Assembly: GCA_047967505.1 (NCBI GenBank)
Contig: CM106540.1
Reading direction: 5' to 3' (one strand)
DNA from: Dipteris shenzhenensis
Lineage: Eukaryota; Polypodiophyta; Polypodiopsida; Gleicheniales
DNA: 64,000 bases
Shown: in pieces, positions 41,601-46,073 of the stretch
Numbering within the stretch: the first letter of the stretch is position 1
Layout of the letters: each line of letters opens with the position of its first letter
Position numbers and translations under genes: made by a program
Notes under the pieces: model-generated
Databases searched by the model: none
The model's input: the letters and a program-made list of their open reading frames with translations, nothing else
What the model was told of the DNA's origin: nothing

Positions 41601-44076
41601 TCTCTCCCTTCCTCTACTCAATCCCCTCTTTCTCCAATCTGTCCGCTACCCTTTATCTACATTCTATCGCCCTTTGTGTGTCATTGTATTATGAATCTTG
41701 AGTTAGTCATGGAAGGACTGGTATTCACCTTCGCCAGTGCACAAACCTTGTGACAAGGTAAGCCAAACAAGAGCAATTATTCTTGACTCACATCTCTAGT
41801 AAGATATAGAGGAGAAGCCAGCCCGATTAGCATTCCAAGGTTCCCTACCCAAGAAAAACACCCGTTGCTCTAATCACGAGAACCCCTCGCAAGGCAATCA
41901 TTCCTCCCATTCTAGAGGAAGGTAAATAGGAGACACATGGTGGGTATATGGTATTGCAGATTCCTATGTAGAATGACTACATGGAACTGATTTCATTTGG
42001 CAGAGGTCTTTTGAGTTGTAAATACGTTTTTCTTAGTTAGGACCAGTTTAATAACTGCTTCCTGCAGAGATTCTGGTCTCCTTACAGAATCCCCCTCGCT
42101 CATGATAGATTTCAAAAGTATCTTCTTCGATGAAAGAAATTCTTTAACCTTAAAATCATACTCGAATTTATGCAAGCATGAAGCCAAATGCAGAAGGTTT
42201 ACTAAGGGAGGAGGGGAGTCTTGACTATGATTGAGATGAGGAGTTGGATTTGCTATGACTCCTATTGGTCATTTCCATCTCTTTCTTTTTTTCCAGGCTC
42301 TGTGTTCTCACCCAACTTTCTCCTCACAAGCTATGCAGTCATGTTTCCTTAACCTAATTGATGCATATCTACTAACCTATGGCTTCCAGCCTTTGATAGA
42401 GGGAGGTAGAGAGCATGGTACATGAAAGACAATTATTGCGCATAACTCAGAGCATTCAGAGGATTGCACTCCACAAGGTAGCCCCCCCTGACGCCCTAGC
42501 TCCTCCTTCCCCTAGGGAAGACAGTGTTTGGGAGGTGGTAGCCAGCATCACGGCTTGGAACATTTGGGTGGCTCGCTGCAGTCTTGTGATGGGAGGGCAC
42601 CCGGTTCCACCCTCAGCTACCTTGGTTGCCATTTGGCAGGATATCATTTACACTCTACGGTCCACCTGGGAGCGTGGGACTCCAGGCTCTAGGGTGACTA
42701 TTGAGAGGCGTGCTCGTTTCTGCAAGGCTTGGCCTGCAGGTGTTAACTACATTTTGACTCCGCGATTGATTCGCTGGCTGTATAGTCCCCCCACTTGGCT
42801 GTTAGCCCCAGTTCCTGAGATCCCCTAGGCAGTGACCTGGGCTTCTCTGGAACAGGCTGGTTTTTCTTTCAGCCTTTTCTGGTTTTTTCATACTCAGCAC
42901 CTTTGGGGCTGTTGTCTTGTATGAAATCTTTCAAGCATTAATAGAAGGTTCCTTTCTTTGAAAAAAAGAAGAAAGAAAGATAGTGTGGTCAATGCAAGAT
43001 TGATTATCCTGAACTTCGTAGAATATTTGAATAATTAACACTAAGAGGTCTTCATCTTTTGTCTGCAAGCATGTGCTGTGCACAATGAGTTATCAGCTGT
43101 CCACATAAAATAGTAAATCGTTCACAGTATCAAATCTGAAAGCATGTTATGGTTGAGATTGGACAAAATTGAGTAATGAATAAATGTGACTTTTCAGCAT
43201 AATTTTGTCTTGTAGAATTCTAAAAGAATTCTAAAAGCATCTTCAACAAGGTTATGTACCTTGCTTTCAAACATCAACTTTATTGGTCAAATTATATAAG
43301 ACACGCACGTGTAAACACATATGTATGCATTCGTATTCGCATGCACATGCATAACAGGTATACAATTGAGTTGGTGAAAATATGGTATGCATTACATGTT
43401 GGAAGCTCTGAAAATTGGGGAGGAAAAGACTTTAAATTGTGGTTGATTTTCTTCAAGCAAGCTGTTTGCGTCACAAACTGGAATATGCATTTTTCAATTT
43501 CAGGCACATCCGTGGTTGACCGATCAAGAGCGAGCACAACTCTGCAGATCAATGGACTGTCAAAAGCTTTCATTGGAAGCTTGCACCCATGCTGCTCAAA
43601 ATGAACGCTTGCCCCTCAGGGTTGTAGTTCAAGTTCTTTTCTTTGAGCAGCTCCAGCTTCGCAGTGCAATAGCTAGCTGTTTCTTGATGACTGACAATGT
43701 TGACAACTCCCACCCTTTGCGGCACCATACTGACGGCACATTCCCAGCGGCAGCCTTGCGGGGAGAGGGGTGGGCAAATGCTGTCCGTGAAAATCACGTG
43801 CTCAAGGTAGATATGGACAACATGAGGCTTCGAGTTAATGAACTGGAGAGAGAGTGCTCCAGCATGAAACAGGAGATAGAAAAACTGGGAAAGGTTAGAG
43901 GCACTTGGTGGTCAGTTCCAAGGAGTTTTGGCAGCAGGTTCAGGTCTCAGATTTGTTGCTCCAAAGAAGGCATTGTCCCAAGTCAGACTTCGGCAGGTCC
44001 TGCACCTATAGGGTCGCCTAGGGCAAGGTTTTTAAGACACCACGGGAGCACCTCCCATGCCCCAGGATTTTTTTGA
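3454..44076 (+). CDS. BTB/POZ and NPH3 domain protein (NPH3/RPT2-like, NRL family), 4 coding exons
   Basis: Joined exons 3454-3512, 4532-4601, 4703-5929 and 43504-44076 give 642 residues with no internal stop, close to the family's usual 600-670. NPH3/RPT2-like proteins are plasma-membrane-associated adaptors in phototropin and auxin-related signalling, and some act as CUL3 substrate adaptors. The N-terminus ([13 protein letters not shown]...GQAW) is typical of one NRL subgroup and decides the start. The BTB domain spans about residues 24-130, with GLPSDV, SFHLHKFPL, FCYG (88-91) and [13 protein letters not shown] (105-117). The NPH3 domain spans about 214-505, from WWYDDIS through [10 protein letters not shown] (443-452) to [15 protein letters not shown] coiled coil follows at about 548-580. 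Introns are 1,019, 101 and 37,574 bp, all GT-AG. The last is stuffed with transposons, yet both splice sites look sound. No basic RxS-type 14-3-3 site is obvious at the C-terminus. It looks functional. Confidence 0.93.
3513..4531 (+). other. intron 1 of the NPH3-like gene
   Basis: A 1,019-bp phase-2 intron, T-rich towards its 3' end, with no recognisable mobile DNA. Confidence 0.85.
4532..4601 (+). CDS. NPH3-like gene, coding exon 2
   Basis: A 70-nt exon preceded by an acceptor ending GACGCTGCAG and followed by donor AAG|GTATGA. It completes Trp20 and encodes [19 protein letters not shown] through HLHK, the first strand and helix of the BTB fold. It ends in phase 0. Confidence 0.92.
4703..5929 (+). 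CDS. NPH3-like gene, coding exon 3
   Basis: This 1,227-nt exon holds 409 uninterrupted codons (residues 44-452). Acceptor TTGTGGACAG is followed by [10 protein letters not shown]. It carries most of the BTB domain, the linker with [15 protein letters not shown], and the first three quarters of the NPH3 domain from WWYDDIS (214). A Ser/Asp-rich low-complexity insert (about residues 377-391) sits inside the domain, as in other family members. It ends [10 protein letters not shown] with donor AAG|GTTTGT in phase 0. In-frame sequence after the donor hits a stop after 14 codons, supporting the splice. Confidence 0.95.
5998..6347 (+). repeat. 5' LTR of element 1
   Basis: 350 bp, TG...CA, preceded by TGAAA. 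It contains a TATA-like CTATATAAG (about 6068-6076) and a long CT-rich tract (about 6160-6300). It matches 13132-13468. Confidence 0.93.
6349..6360 (+). other. primer-binding site of element 1 (iMet type)
   Basis: TGGTATCAGAGC lies one base after the 5' LTR. This is the standard plant initiator-methionine tRNA complement. Confidence 0.9.
6955..7200 (+). repeat. GGTTAG-rich leader of element 1
   Basis: Irregular repeats of GGTTAGG/CTAGGTTAGG occupy the untranslated leader between PBS and gag. The same kind of sequence appears inverted at 34790-34935 in a related element. Confidence 0.6.
7445..9260 (+). pseudogene. gag of element 1, broken
   Basis: An ATG at 7445 begins [10 protein letters not shown], a typical gypsy Gag opening. 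Recognisable Gag sequence continues at 8377-8900, with [20 protein letters not shown] and [10 protein letters not shown], then a related frame through [12 protein letters not shown] and [10 protein letters not shown] to VEVFEPKY near 8950. The product would be the capsid/nucleocapsid polyprotein of the particle. Stops (for example at 8611) and several frame changes interrupt it, and no intact zinc knuckle was seen. It is a relic. Confidence 0.75.
9554..9915 (+). pseudogene. aspartic protease region of element 1
   Basis: The frame carries [13 protein letters not shown] at about 9685-9723. DSGST is the catalytic aspartate motif of retroviral-type proteases, and the flanking sequence matches gypsy protease order. 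The frame stops at 9737-9739, and protease-like sequence resumes in another frame with [14 protein letters not shown]. It is non-functional. Confidence 0.75.
10275..10780 (+). pseudogene. reverse transcriptase of element 1, N-terminal part
   Basis: An open stretch reads [45 protein letters not shown] and FDDILIYSK, the ordered motifs of Ty3/gypsy RT. The catalytic pair in the last motif is present as FDDI (YxDD-equivalent). The frame is lost near 10758 and the gene is then interrupted by an insertion (10781-11115), after which the palm/thumb resumes. This RT would copy the element RNA from the tRNA primer. Confidence 0.9.
10781..11115. mobile_element. 335-bp foreign insertion in the RT of element 1
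   Basis: RT coding stops at ...CTTTATGCA and continues at AAAGCCAGCAAATGC; family RTs have these two pieces side by side. The insert has no coding frame. Its last 40 bp (GTTTGGGAATGTTCCTGGAT onward) resemble 22972-23010 near the 5' repeat of element 2, suggesting an LTR or leader fragment. No clear target duplication was found. Confidence 0.6.
11116..11960 (+). pseudogene. RT thumb and RNase H of element 1
   Basis: Sequence resumes with [40 protein letters not shown] and [17 protein letters not shown]. It then continues in another frame with [15 protein letters not shown] and [20 protein letters not shown]. These are the RT connection and RNase H signatures of Ty3/gypsy elements. A stop at about 11231 and a frameshift near 11500 disable it. 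RNase H would degrade the RNA strand of the replication intermediate. Confidence 0.85.
11961..12240 (+). pseudogene. integrase N-terminal part of element 1
   Basis: Traces of the zinc-binding domain (a His-x-Gly-rich start near 12060, then [10 protein letters not shown] in another frame at about 12155-12185) and the PIPKGKWT linker lead up to the catalytic core. The sequence is interrupted at about 12240, where the strand sense flips. Confidence 0.7.
12241..12513 (-). pseudogene. inverted integrase catalytic-core segment of element 1
   Basis: On the minus strand this segment reads [40 protein letters not shown] and [17 protein letters not shown]. These are the part of a Ty3/gypsy integrase core that carries the first two catalytic aspartates. 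The pieces on either side (GKWT before, then [15 protein letters not shown] after, with the catalytic Glu) are on the plus strand. The segment, about 270 bp, therefore lies in place but inverted. Possible causes are template switching or intramolecular recombination. An assembly error is also possible. Confidence 0.85.
12514..13050 (+). pseudogene. integrase C-terminus and chromodomain-like tail of element 1
   Basis: It reads [19 protein letters not shown], then [39 protein letters not shown] and, after a frame change, [18 protein letters not shown]. The last piece resembles a chromodomain (VEYLVKW...W), which in chromoviruses guides integration to particular chromatin. The frame is broken, so it is not active. 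Confidence 0.8.
13119..13131 (+). other. polypurine tract of element 1
   Basis: GGGAAGGGATGGC directly precedes the 3' LTR. The upstream TTGAGGGCAAA is a common gypsy 3' feature. It would prime plus-strand synthesis. Confidence 0.75.
13132..13468 (+). repeat. 3' LTR of element 1
   Basis: 337 bp, TG...CA, followed by TGAAA. It is about 95 percent like the 5' LTR by eye, with indels in the CT tract. Confidence 0.93.
13474..15559. other. unassigned intronic DNA, partly LTR-like
   Basis: No protein family recognised. A 117-codon frame (13511-13864) rich in Lys/Arg/Glu has no known motif. At 14885-15005 an imperfect unit CTGCCA(C/T)(A/G)TGGGCA recurs three times, as in the repeats at 22748 and 34308. 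The block from about 14760 to 15240 may be an LTR remnant, but no partner was found. Confidence 0.35.
15560..15592 (+). repeat. (CA)n tract followed by T6
   Basis: CA repeat 15560-15586 then six T. On the minus strand this is A6 followed by (TG)n, at the point where the minus-strand LINE would end, so it may be its tail. Confidence 0.55.
15648..16166 (-). pseudogene. LINE-2 C-terminal zinc-binding (zf-RVT) region
   Basis: An open frame of 172 codons includes [20 protein letters not shown] and [18 protein letters not shown]. The CxxC...HxxxxC pattern and the preceding FLWR motif are the hallmark of the zinc-binding domain that follows RT in plant LINEs. The remaining part has no known motif. 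It lies at the 3' end of the element, just before the putative A tail. Confidence 0.85.
16353..17075 (-). pseudogene. LINE-2 RT thumb / connection region
   Basis: Two minus-strand frames (16749-17069 and 16353-16745) read [37 protein letters not shown] and [13 protein letters not shown], followed by a less conserved piece. This corresponds to the W-x-G(R)-x-x-L...G-G-L(N) segment after the LINE RT palm. A stop and frame change separate the two. Confidence 0.75.
17076..17590 (-). repeat. 258-bp tandem duplication inside LINE-2 RT
   Basis: Copy 17076-17333 is followed directly by copy 17334-17590. They differ by only a few substitutions and one base missing from the second. Each encodes an 86-codon stretch including [19 protein letters not shown] and [17 protein letters not shown], so the unit length preserves frame; the one-base loss does not. 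Confidence 0.95.
17561..18061 (-). pseudogene. LINE-2 reverse transcriptase palm
   Basis: An open minus-strand frame of about 166 codons reads [55 protein letters not shown] and [10 protein letters not shown]. These are RT motifs 2a to 5 of L1-type elements, with the YADD catalytic box intact. The upstream end is cut by non-LINE sequence at 18062. Confidence 0.92.
18062..18565. mobile_element. non-LINE segment interrupting LINE-2 RT
   Basis: Between LLPKK...SLADG and [16 protein letters not shown] RTs normally have a W-R-P-I-(T/S)-L finger motif. Here that is missing and about 500 bp of unrelated DNA is present instead, so it is an insertion plus deletion. It contains three spaced copies of ACCTCCCCTT(G/A)GTGC (18397, 18462, 18513), each followed by (A/C)AGGTGGTCA. 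Its type is unknown. Confidence 0.6.
18566..19155 (-). pseudogene. LINE-2 RT N-terminal / finger region
   Basis: Minus-strand frames read [16 protein letters not shown], then [20 protein letters not shown] and [15 protein letters not shown], which correspond to the K-(S/A)-P-G-x-D-G-(L/F) and I-x-L-(I/L)-P-K motifs of LINE RT. Upstream is the spacer that links endonuclease to RT. A frame change is needed within the first motif. Confidence 0.85.
19019..20030 (-). pseudogene. LINE-2 endonuclease (APE-like), fragmented
   Basis: Minus-strand pieces read [18 protein letters not shown] and FEFASVYAP-like sequence (19835-20020), [20 protein letters not shown] (19600-19680) and [17 protein letters not shown] (about 19450-19495). 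The SDHAP motif holds a catalytic His of the apurinic-endonuclease fold used by L1-type LINEs to nick target DNA. A short triplication and several stops break it. The N-terminal catalytic Asn/Glu motifs were not found. Confidence 0.8.
19687..19808. repeat. triplicated ~40-bp unit in LINE-2 endonuclease
   Basis: CATACTGCCTCCATGGATAC recurs at 19687, 19727 and 19765 (spacings 40 and 38). The first and third copies continue identically for about 40 bp. Confidence 0.9.
20081..22747. other. unassigned intronic DNA
   Basis: No coding region recognised over about 2.7 kb. A tandem pair with period 73 bp occupies about 21491-21636, sharing GTGCCATTAGATCCACATGG. Short open frames here show no motif. 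The stretch nearest 22747 may belong to the leader of the next retroelement or to an older LTR. Confidence 0.4.
22748..22969 (+). repeat. 5' LTR portion of element 2
   Basis: Begins TGACTGCCACGCAGGCAGCC and matches 34308-34508 through GGCCAGGTCAGC, GTCACGTGGCAGG and GGCAGCCAGTCGGCTACT. Similarity by eye is about 70-75 percent, so the element is old. Confidence 0.7.
23173..23900 (+). pseudogene. gag of element 2, broken
   Basis: A frame with stops reads [20 protein letters not shown] and [13 protein letters not shown], then [14 protein letters not shown], the usual Gag core of Ty3/gypsy. At about 23790-23830 a zinc knuckle appears as CFFCHM-stop-GHIKQDC, i.e. CxxCx4Hx4C with one position turned into a TAG. 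The protein would package element RNA. Several stops show it is dead. Confidence 0.75.
23960..24299 (+). pseudogene. aspartic protease of element 2, cut by LINE-1
   Basis: A frame reads [20 protein letters not shown] (catalytic DSGS at about 24010), then a region ending [20 protein letters not shown]. It stops abruptly where the LINE has inserted, and protease-RT linker sequence resumes after 31314. One stop lies near 24079. Confidence 0.75.
24300..24316 (+). repeat. left target-site duplication of LINE-1
   Basis: AAGTTCATTTCTTGGGT, 17 bp, repeated exactly at 31298-31314. Confidence 0.93.
24898..26816 (+). pseudogene. LINE-1 ORF1: DUF4283-type RNA-binding protein with CCHC knuckle
   Basis: ATG at 24898 starts [11 protein letters not shown]. 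Residues about 40-200 resemble the DUF4283 domain of plant LINE ORF1 proteins ([50 protein letters not shown]). A zinc knuckle [14 protein letters not shown] follows (CxxCx4Hx4C, about 25543-25584). A frameshift between about 25600 and 25680 moves coding to a second frame, marked by [13 protein letters not shown] and a Pro-rich linker. That frame is cut by TAG at 26367 and then stays open to 26816. ORF1 proteins coat LINE RNA. It overlaps the ORF2 start by 32 nt. A C run at the N-terminus and the frameshift make it inactive. Confidence 0.88.
26785..31170 (+). pseudogene. LINE-1 ORF2: APE endonuclease, reverse transcriptase, zf-RVT
   Basis: One single frame of 1,462 codons runs from ATG 26785 to TAA 31168-31170 with no frameshift. 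Endonuclease comes first: [32 protein letters not shown] and LSDQAPV. RT follows: [51 protein letters not shown] and [10 protein letters not shown]. The zinc-binding domain and a tail ending [14 protein letters not shown] complete it. Eight premature stops occur (27694, 27844, 27994, 28087, 29641, 29926, 30451, 30571), all TAG. The endonuclease motif normally SDH is SDQ here. ORF2 would perform target-primed reverse transcription; this copy cannot unless TAG is read through. Confidence 0.95.
31298..31314 (+). repeat. right target-site duplication of LINE-1
   Basis: Exact copy of 24300-24316, directly after the A tail. Confidence 0.93.
31315..31790 (+). pseudogene. element 2 RT, N-terminal part
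   Basis: After the LINE, coding traces of the protease-RT linker run to [20 protein letters not shown] and [14 protein letters not shown] (about 31675-31780), the first RT motifs of Ty3/gypsy. The usual R at CVDYR is lost. The gene then runs into foreign sequence. Confidence 0.8.
31791..33390. mobile_element. ~1.6-kb unidentified insert in element 2 RT
   Basis: RT motif MLMID stops near 31780 and the next RT block (DILERLN...[14 protein letters not shown]) begins at about 33393; these are adjacent in intact elements. The insert has no recognised protein. It contains a (GA)n tract at 32958-32999 and several copies of CCGTACAGC around 32790-32945. No TG...CA ends or target duplication were confirmed. 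Confidence 0.6.
32958..32999 (+). repeat. (GA)n microsatellite
   Basis: About 21 uninterrupted AG units. Confidence 0.97.
33391..34307 (+). pseudogene. element 2 RT (central) fused by deletion to integrase C-terminus
   Basis: Frames read [39 protein letters not shown] and [18 protein letters not shown] (RT catalytic DD box), then [17 protein letters not shown]. Near 33755 the sequence jumps to [19 protein letters not shown], then [19 protein letters not shown] and [10 protein letters not shown], which belong to the integrase C-terminal domain. RNase H and the integrase core are therefore deleted. Frameshifts and stops occur throughout. Confidence 0.82.
34308..34508 (+). repeat. 3' LTR portion of element 2
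   Basis: Begins TGGACTGCCATGTAGGCAGC. Partner of 22748-22969. It carries GCCACGTGGC (G-box core) near 34428. The true LTR may extend beyond 34508, where similarity fades. Confidence 0.7.
34509..35535 (-). mobile_element. leader / 5' region of a minus-strand gypsy relative of element 1
   Basis: Read on the minus strand from the LTR at 35536-35736, a PBS-like TGATATCAGAGCCC (35521-35534) is followed by a leader with GGTTAG-type repeats (34790-34935 on the plus strand as CTAACC), just as in element 1. No gag frame follows. The element is cut off near 34660, where element 2 begins. No 3' LTR partner was found. Confidence 0.65.
35536..35736 (-). repeat. LTR (minus strand) of the TGTAATGAAGG family
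   Basis: 201 bp, TG...CA. On the minus strand it begins TGTAATGAAGGCC, has a TATATAAG box and a CT tract (GA at 35569-35603 on the plus strand). It aligns with the LTR at 40638-41661 and more weakly with those of element 1. Confidence 0.82.
35737..36271 (+). pseudogene. gypsy gag fragment split by element 3
   Basis: A frame at 36100-36271 reads [20 protein letters not shown] and [14 protein letters not shown]. The ELLELFEP stretch resembles the Gag of element 1 (QLVEVFEPK). It is cut by the insertion of element 3 at 36271. Sequence upstream to 35737 is weakly Gag-like with stops. It probably belongs to the same copy as the 3' LTR at 40638. Confidence 0.5.
36272..36774 (-). repeat. 3' LTR of element 3
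   Basis: 503 bp, TGACACGACC...CATGACA. Matches 39759-40299 with many substitutions. Confidence 0.88.
36775..37610 (-). pseudogene. gypsy integrase core and chromodomain-like tail in element 3
   Basis: Minus-strand frames read [47 protein letters not shown] and [17 protein letters not shown], i.e. both catalytic aspartates of a Ty3/gypsy integrase; the position of the catalytic Glu (usually TE or LE before the VN motif) appears altered. Further on, [15 protein letters not shown] and [19 protein letters not shown] resemble the chromodomain linker and domain. Stops interrupt it. Confidence 0.82.
37611..38480 (-). pseudogene. copia-type gag in element 3
   Basis: Minus-strand frames read [55 protein letters not shown] and [17 protein letters not shown], then a zinc knuckle [17 protein letters not shown] in which the first Cys pair is reduced. 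This succession (DUF4219/UBN2-like, then CCHC) defines Ty1/copia Gag, not Ty3/gypsy Gag. Frame changes and stops break it. It lies between the LTR/PBS and the gypsy integrase. Confidence 0.85.
38481..39743 (-). other. leader region of element 3, non-coding
   Basis: No protein recognised. It lies between the PBS and the copia-type gag. Two blocks sharing GGGAATCGCAAGCTTGGACT (about 38980 and 39137) show an internal duplication of about 155 bp. Confidence 0.45.
39744..39756 (-). other. primer-binding site of element 3
   Basis: The minus strand reads TGGTATCAAAGCC two bases inside the 5' LTR, an iMet-like PBS with one change. Confidence 0.8.
39759..40299 (-). repeat. 5' LTR of element 3
   Basis: 541 bp, starts on the minus strand with TGTCATGTGCATGG. 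It includes a TATATAAG-type box (plus strand CTTATATAGG near 40131) absent or altered in the other LTR. Confidence 0.88.
40300..40637 (+). pseudogene. internal remnant upstream of the 3' LTR (element 4)
   Basis: No clear protein. The last bases (GAGGACAAAATT...GGGGATGG) resemble the polypurine end of element 1 (GAGGGCAAAATT...GGGATGGC), so this is the 3' internal end of a gypsy copy whose pol has been deleted. Confidence 0.55.
40759..41470. mobile_element. 712-bp non-autonomous TIR element (MITE/foldback-like)
   Basis: Ends are 32-bp terminal inverted repeats with one mismatch (40759-40790 and 41439-41470), starting CATTAGGAAAAAAGGG. The homologous LTR at 35536-35736 lacks the insert, which gives the empty site CCTCATT/GCAATG. 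No clear target duplication; TA flanks the ends if they are taken as 40764 and 41465. It has no coding capacity. Superfamily unknown. Confidence 0.88.
40933..41272. repeat. 340-bp loopless palindrome
   Basis: Two 170-bp arms meet at 41102/41103 (GGAAATTTCC) with no spacer. They pair without indels and differ at about two positions (near 41013 and 41036 against their partners). Arms are GC-richer than the rest of the element. Confidence 0.97.
41662..42389. other. unassigned intronic DNA
   Basis: No gene or element recognised between the LTR end and the LINE tail. Confidence 0.5.
42390..42980 (+). mobile_element. 5'-truncated LINE tail related to LINE-1 (LINE-3)
   Basis: An open frame to 42828 reads [20 protein letters not shown] and [19 protein letters not shown] and ends [15 protein letters not shown]. 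It matches the C-terminus of LINE-1 ORF2 ([32 protein letters not shown]). A 3' UTR and A-rich tail (AAAAAAAGAAGAAAGAAAG, about 42961-42979) follow. The 5' break is placed near 42390 by loss of similarity. Confidence 0.85.
42981..43503 (+). other. 3' end of intron 3, apparently original intron
   Basis: AT-rich with no mobile DNA recognised. Ends in the acceptor used by exon 4. Confidence 0.5.
43504..44076 (+). CDS. NPH3-like gene, coding exon 4 (terminal)
   Basis: The acceptor TTTTTCAATTTCAG precedes [18 protein letters not shown], which directly continues the family motif YLK-AHP. The exon encodes residues 453-642: the end of the NPH3 domain ([21 protein letters not shown]), a variable acidic linker, a coiled coil ([18 protein letters not shown]) and a short tail ending GFF, with stop TGA at 44074-44076. 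The tail after ICCSKEG is unlike anything I recognise. A downstream splice donor near GGCAAG|GTTTTT (about 44029) would offer an alternative C-terminus, but there is no evidence it is used. Confidence 0.93.
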   Translation, partial: AHPWLTDQERAQLCRSMDCQKLSLEACTHAAQNERLPLRVVVQVLFFEQLQLRSAIASCFLMTDNVDNSHPLRHHTDGTFPAAALRGEGWANAVRENHVLKVDMDNMRLRVNELERECSSMKQEIEKLGKVRGTWWSVPRSFGSRFRSQICCSKEGIVPSQTSAGPAPIGSPRARFLRHHGSTSHAPGFF

Positions 44077-44128
44077 AGTTTCCAAATTTTCAGAGATCTC
44101 ACAAAGCAGGCGGTGTCTTAGATTGTGA

Positions 44129-44134
44129 AATAAA
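44129..44134 (+). promoter_or_regulatory. candidate polyadenylation signal
   Basis: A canonical AATAAA lies 53 nt after the NPH3-like stop codon, a plausible plant near-upstream element. The cleavage site is unknown. Confidence 0.4.
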
Positions 44135-44340
44135 TGAGTTGTATTCCCAAAAGCAGCTATCATTTGTACTTTATTTGTAATTAAATTAATTTGATCTGCC
44201 AGTGGTTAATTTATTCGCACCTTCTACAATGCATATGGGGACATATTGGCTCATAATGGCTCATCTTACTTCTGAAATCTTTAACTTGAGCTTCAAAACT
44301 TTGATGAGCAACTTGAAAATTTCACATTAATTCATGTTAA

Positions 44341-44363
44341 GCTAAGTGCACTTGGCACTTAGC
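44341..44363. other. short perfect hairpin downstream of the gene
   Basis: GCTAAGTGC-ACTTG-GCACTTAGC. Role unknown. Confidence 0.5.
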
Positions 44364-44454
44364 TTCTAAACAAAACTAAACATAGACTAACATTACTTAA
44401 AGAAACTAATGTAAACTCTTGTAAACAAAACAAACTAGACTAAATTAACTAATG

Positions 44455-45110
44455 AGAGGCAATCGCTTGGGGAAGCGAGGTGGTTGAGAGGGGAGGGTTG
44501 GGGGATTGGAGGCTTCAAGTAGGGGGATAGGAGGATTGGGGGGTTTGTTGAGGGGACGGGGTGGGACATCGTAGGGAGGGTGCAAGGAAGGGAAAGGGAG
44601 AGAGAGGTGGTGAGGGAAGGGAGAGGCTAGGCGGAGGGGGAGGAAGAGAGTGAGGGAGGCATCAGGGAGGGGGAGGAAGAGGGGTTGACTAGTGAGTGGG
44701 GGGAGGGATCAAGGAGGGGGAGGAAGAGGGGTTCATTGGTGAGTCGGGGGGAGGGGGTTGAGTGGGAGGGAGGAGGTATTGGGAGGGGGAGTTGATGGTG
44801 AGGGGAAGGCATTGGCAAGATAAGGCACTGAGAGGGGGGAGATAGTCATGAGAAAGAAAGAGTGCGGATGTGGGAGGGGGGAAAAGGGGGCGGGGGGGGG
44901 GGTAGGAGATGGTAGGTTTAGAGGGTTGGAATGGGACAGCGGAGTAAAAGATGGTAGGCTAAGGGGTCGACAGGTGAGGAAGGGGGAGAGGGAGGGGGGG
45001 AGATGGAGATGGCCGTGGGGTGGAAGGGTGAGAAAGATGGTGGTTAGGGTGTGGTAGGTGAGGGGGAGGAAGAGGGCGGGAGATGGGGGTGAGGCGGGGG
45101 GGACTAAGTG
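44455..45110. repeat. purine-rich, G-run-rich low-complexity block
   Basis: Almost pure A/G on the plus strand with many GGGGGAGG-type runs, including about 12 consecutive G near 44891-44902. Open frames here are composition artefacts. Confidence 0.85.
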
Positions 45111-45590
45111 GAATTGTTATTTAAAGTTGAGTAGGATCACACCATATTGTCTGAATCTGAACCATCTATGTGCCATTTGTTTTTTAAAGCCCTCCTGTCC
45201 AATTAAACCACCCCCCCCCCCCTCTCCCTCCTTTTTTTGAATTTACACTTCAGCTTGTAAGCCCTCTCCCCAAGCCTTTGATAGCTAGGAAAGGGAGGGT
45301 TTCACCTTTCCCCCTCATAAAATCGCTCGTGAGTTGCTTGCCCGCTCTTCGCTTGAGCCATTTGTTGAGACTACCAATGCTTCCTCTCTCGCCTTTCCCT
45401 ACCTCACTCTCATATCTTCTCTTGCCTTTCCCTCCTTGCACTCTCTTCGTCCTTGACTTTGTCACTTACCTCCTTGCTCTCTCACCCCCTCCTTACATTT
45501 ACGTGAGATGTTGAGCTAGGAACATATTGTTAGGTAATAAAGCCTCTATTTGCAATTGTGCTTTCGGGAATTTGTAGACCTGATTTAGAA
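45111..45590. other. unassigned, pyrimidine-rich
   Basis: C-run at about 45210-45222 and CT-rich sequence. No gene recognised. Confidence 0.4.
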
Positions 45591-45913
45591 TCGCATAGGG
45601 CCAAGGTAGAGATGGCATTGAGCGAAGGGAGAAAGGGGGAGGGAATGGGAAGTGTGTGAAGGGGATTTTAGAGAATGCAGAGAGTACAATGGAGAGGGGA
45701 GCAGAGGTGAATGGTGGAGGAGCTAACCATGGGTGGGGGTGGGTGGCGCAATGGAGAGGTCAAAGTGTTGAGGCGAAGGGAAGAGAGCAAGGAGGAGGAG
45801 CGGCTAAGGTAGAGGGGTACGAAATGGAATTGGGGGAATGCTGACGTGGCTTCAGAAAGGGGGGAAGTTAAGAACGAAGGTGGGGGAGAGACGGAGTTGA
45901 GGCAGAGGGGGGG

Positions 45914-45951
<38 letters not shown>

Positions 45952-46023
45952 GGGCTAGGCTGAGTAGGGTAGGGAGAGGGGGAGAGAGAGAGACGGAAGA
46001 GGGGACGAGTAGGTAGAGGCGAG

Positions 46024-46073
<50 letters not shown>

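Larger units (their letters stand above)
40638..41661 (+). repeat. 3' LTR of the TGTAATGAAGG family, split by a TIR element
   Basis: Begins TGTAATGAAGGCC and, after removing the 712-bp insert, is about 312 bp. It has a TATATAAG box (about 40736), TTTTGATGTGACATCTAATC as in element 1 LTRs, and a CT-rich end. Confidence 0.82.
5930..43503 (+). other. intron 3 of the NPH3-like gene, 37,574 bp, transposon-filled
   Basis: A phase-0 intron from GTTTGT to TTTCAG. The first mobile element starts only 68 bp after the donor. The last recognised fragment ends about 540 bp before the acceptor. Elements in both orientations are nested up to three deep. No other host gene was found inside. Confidence 0.9.

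Noticed and set aside
44627-44818. Pro/Ser-rich minus-strand frame (and similar at 45668-46111)
   Set aside because: Composition artefact of the purine-rich block and GA tracts.
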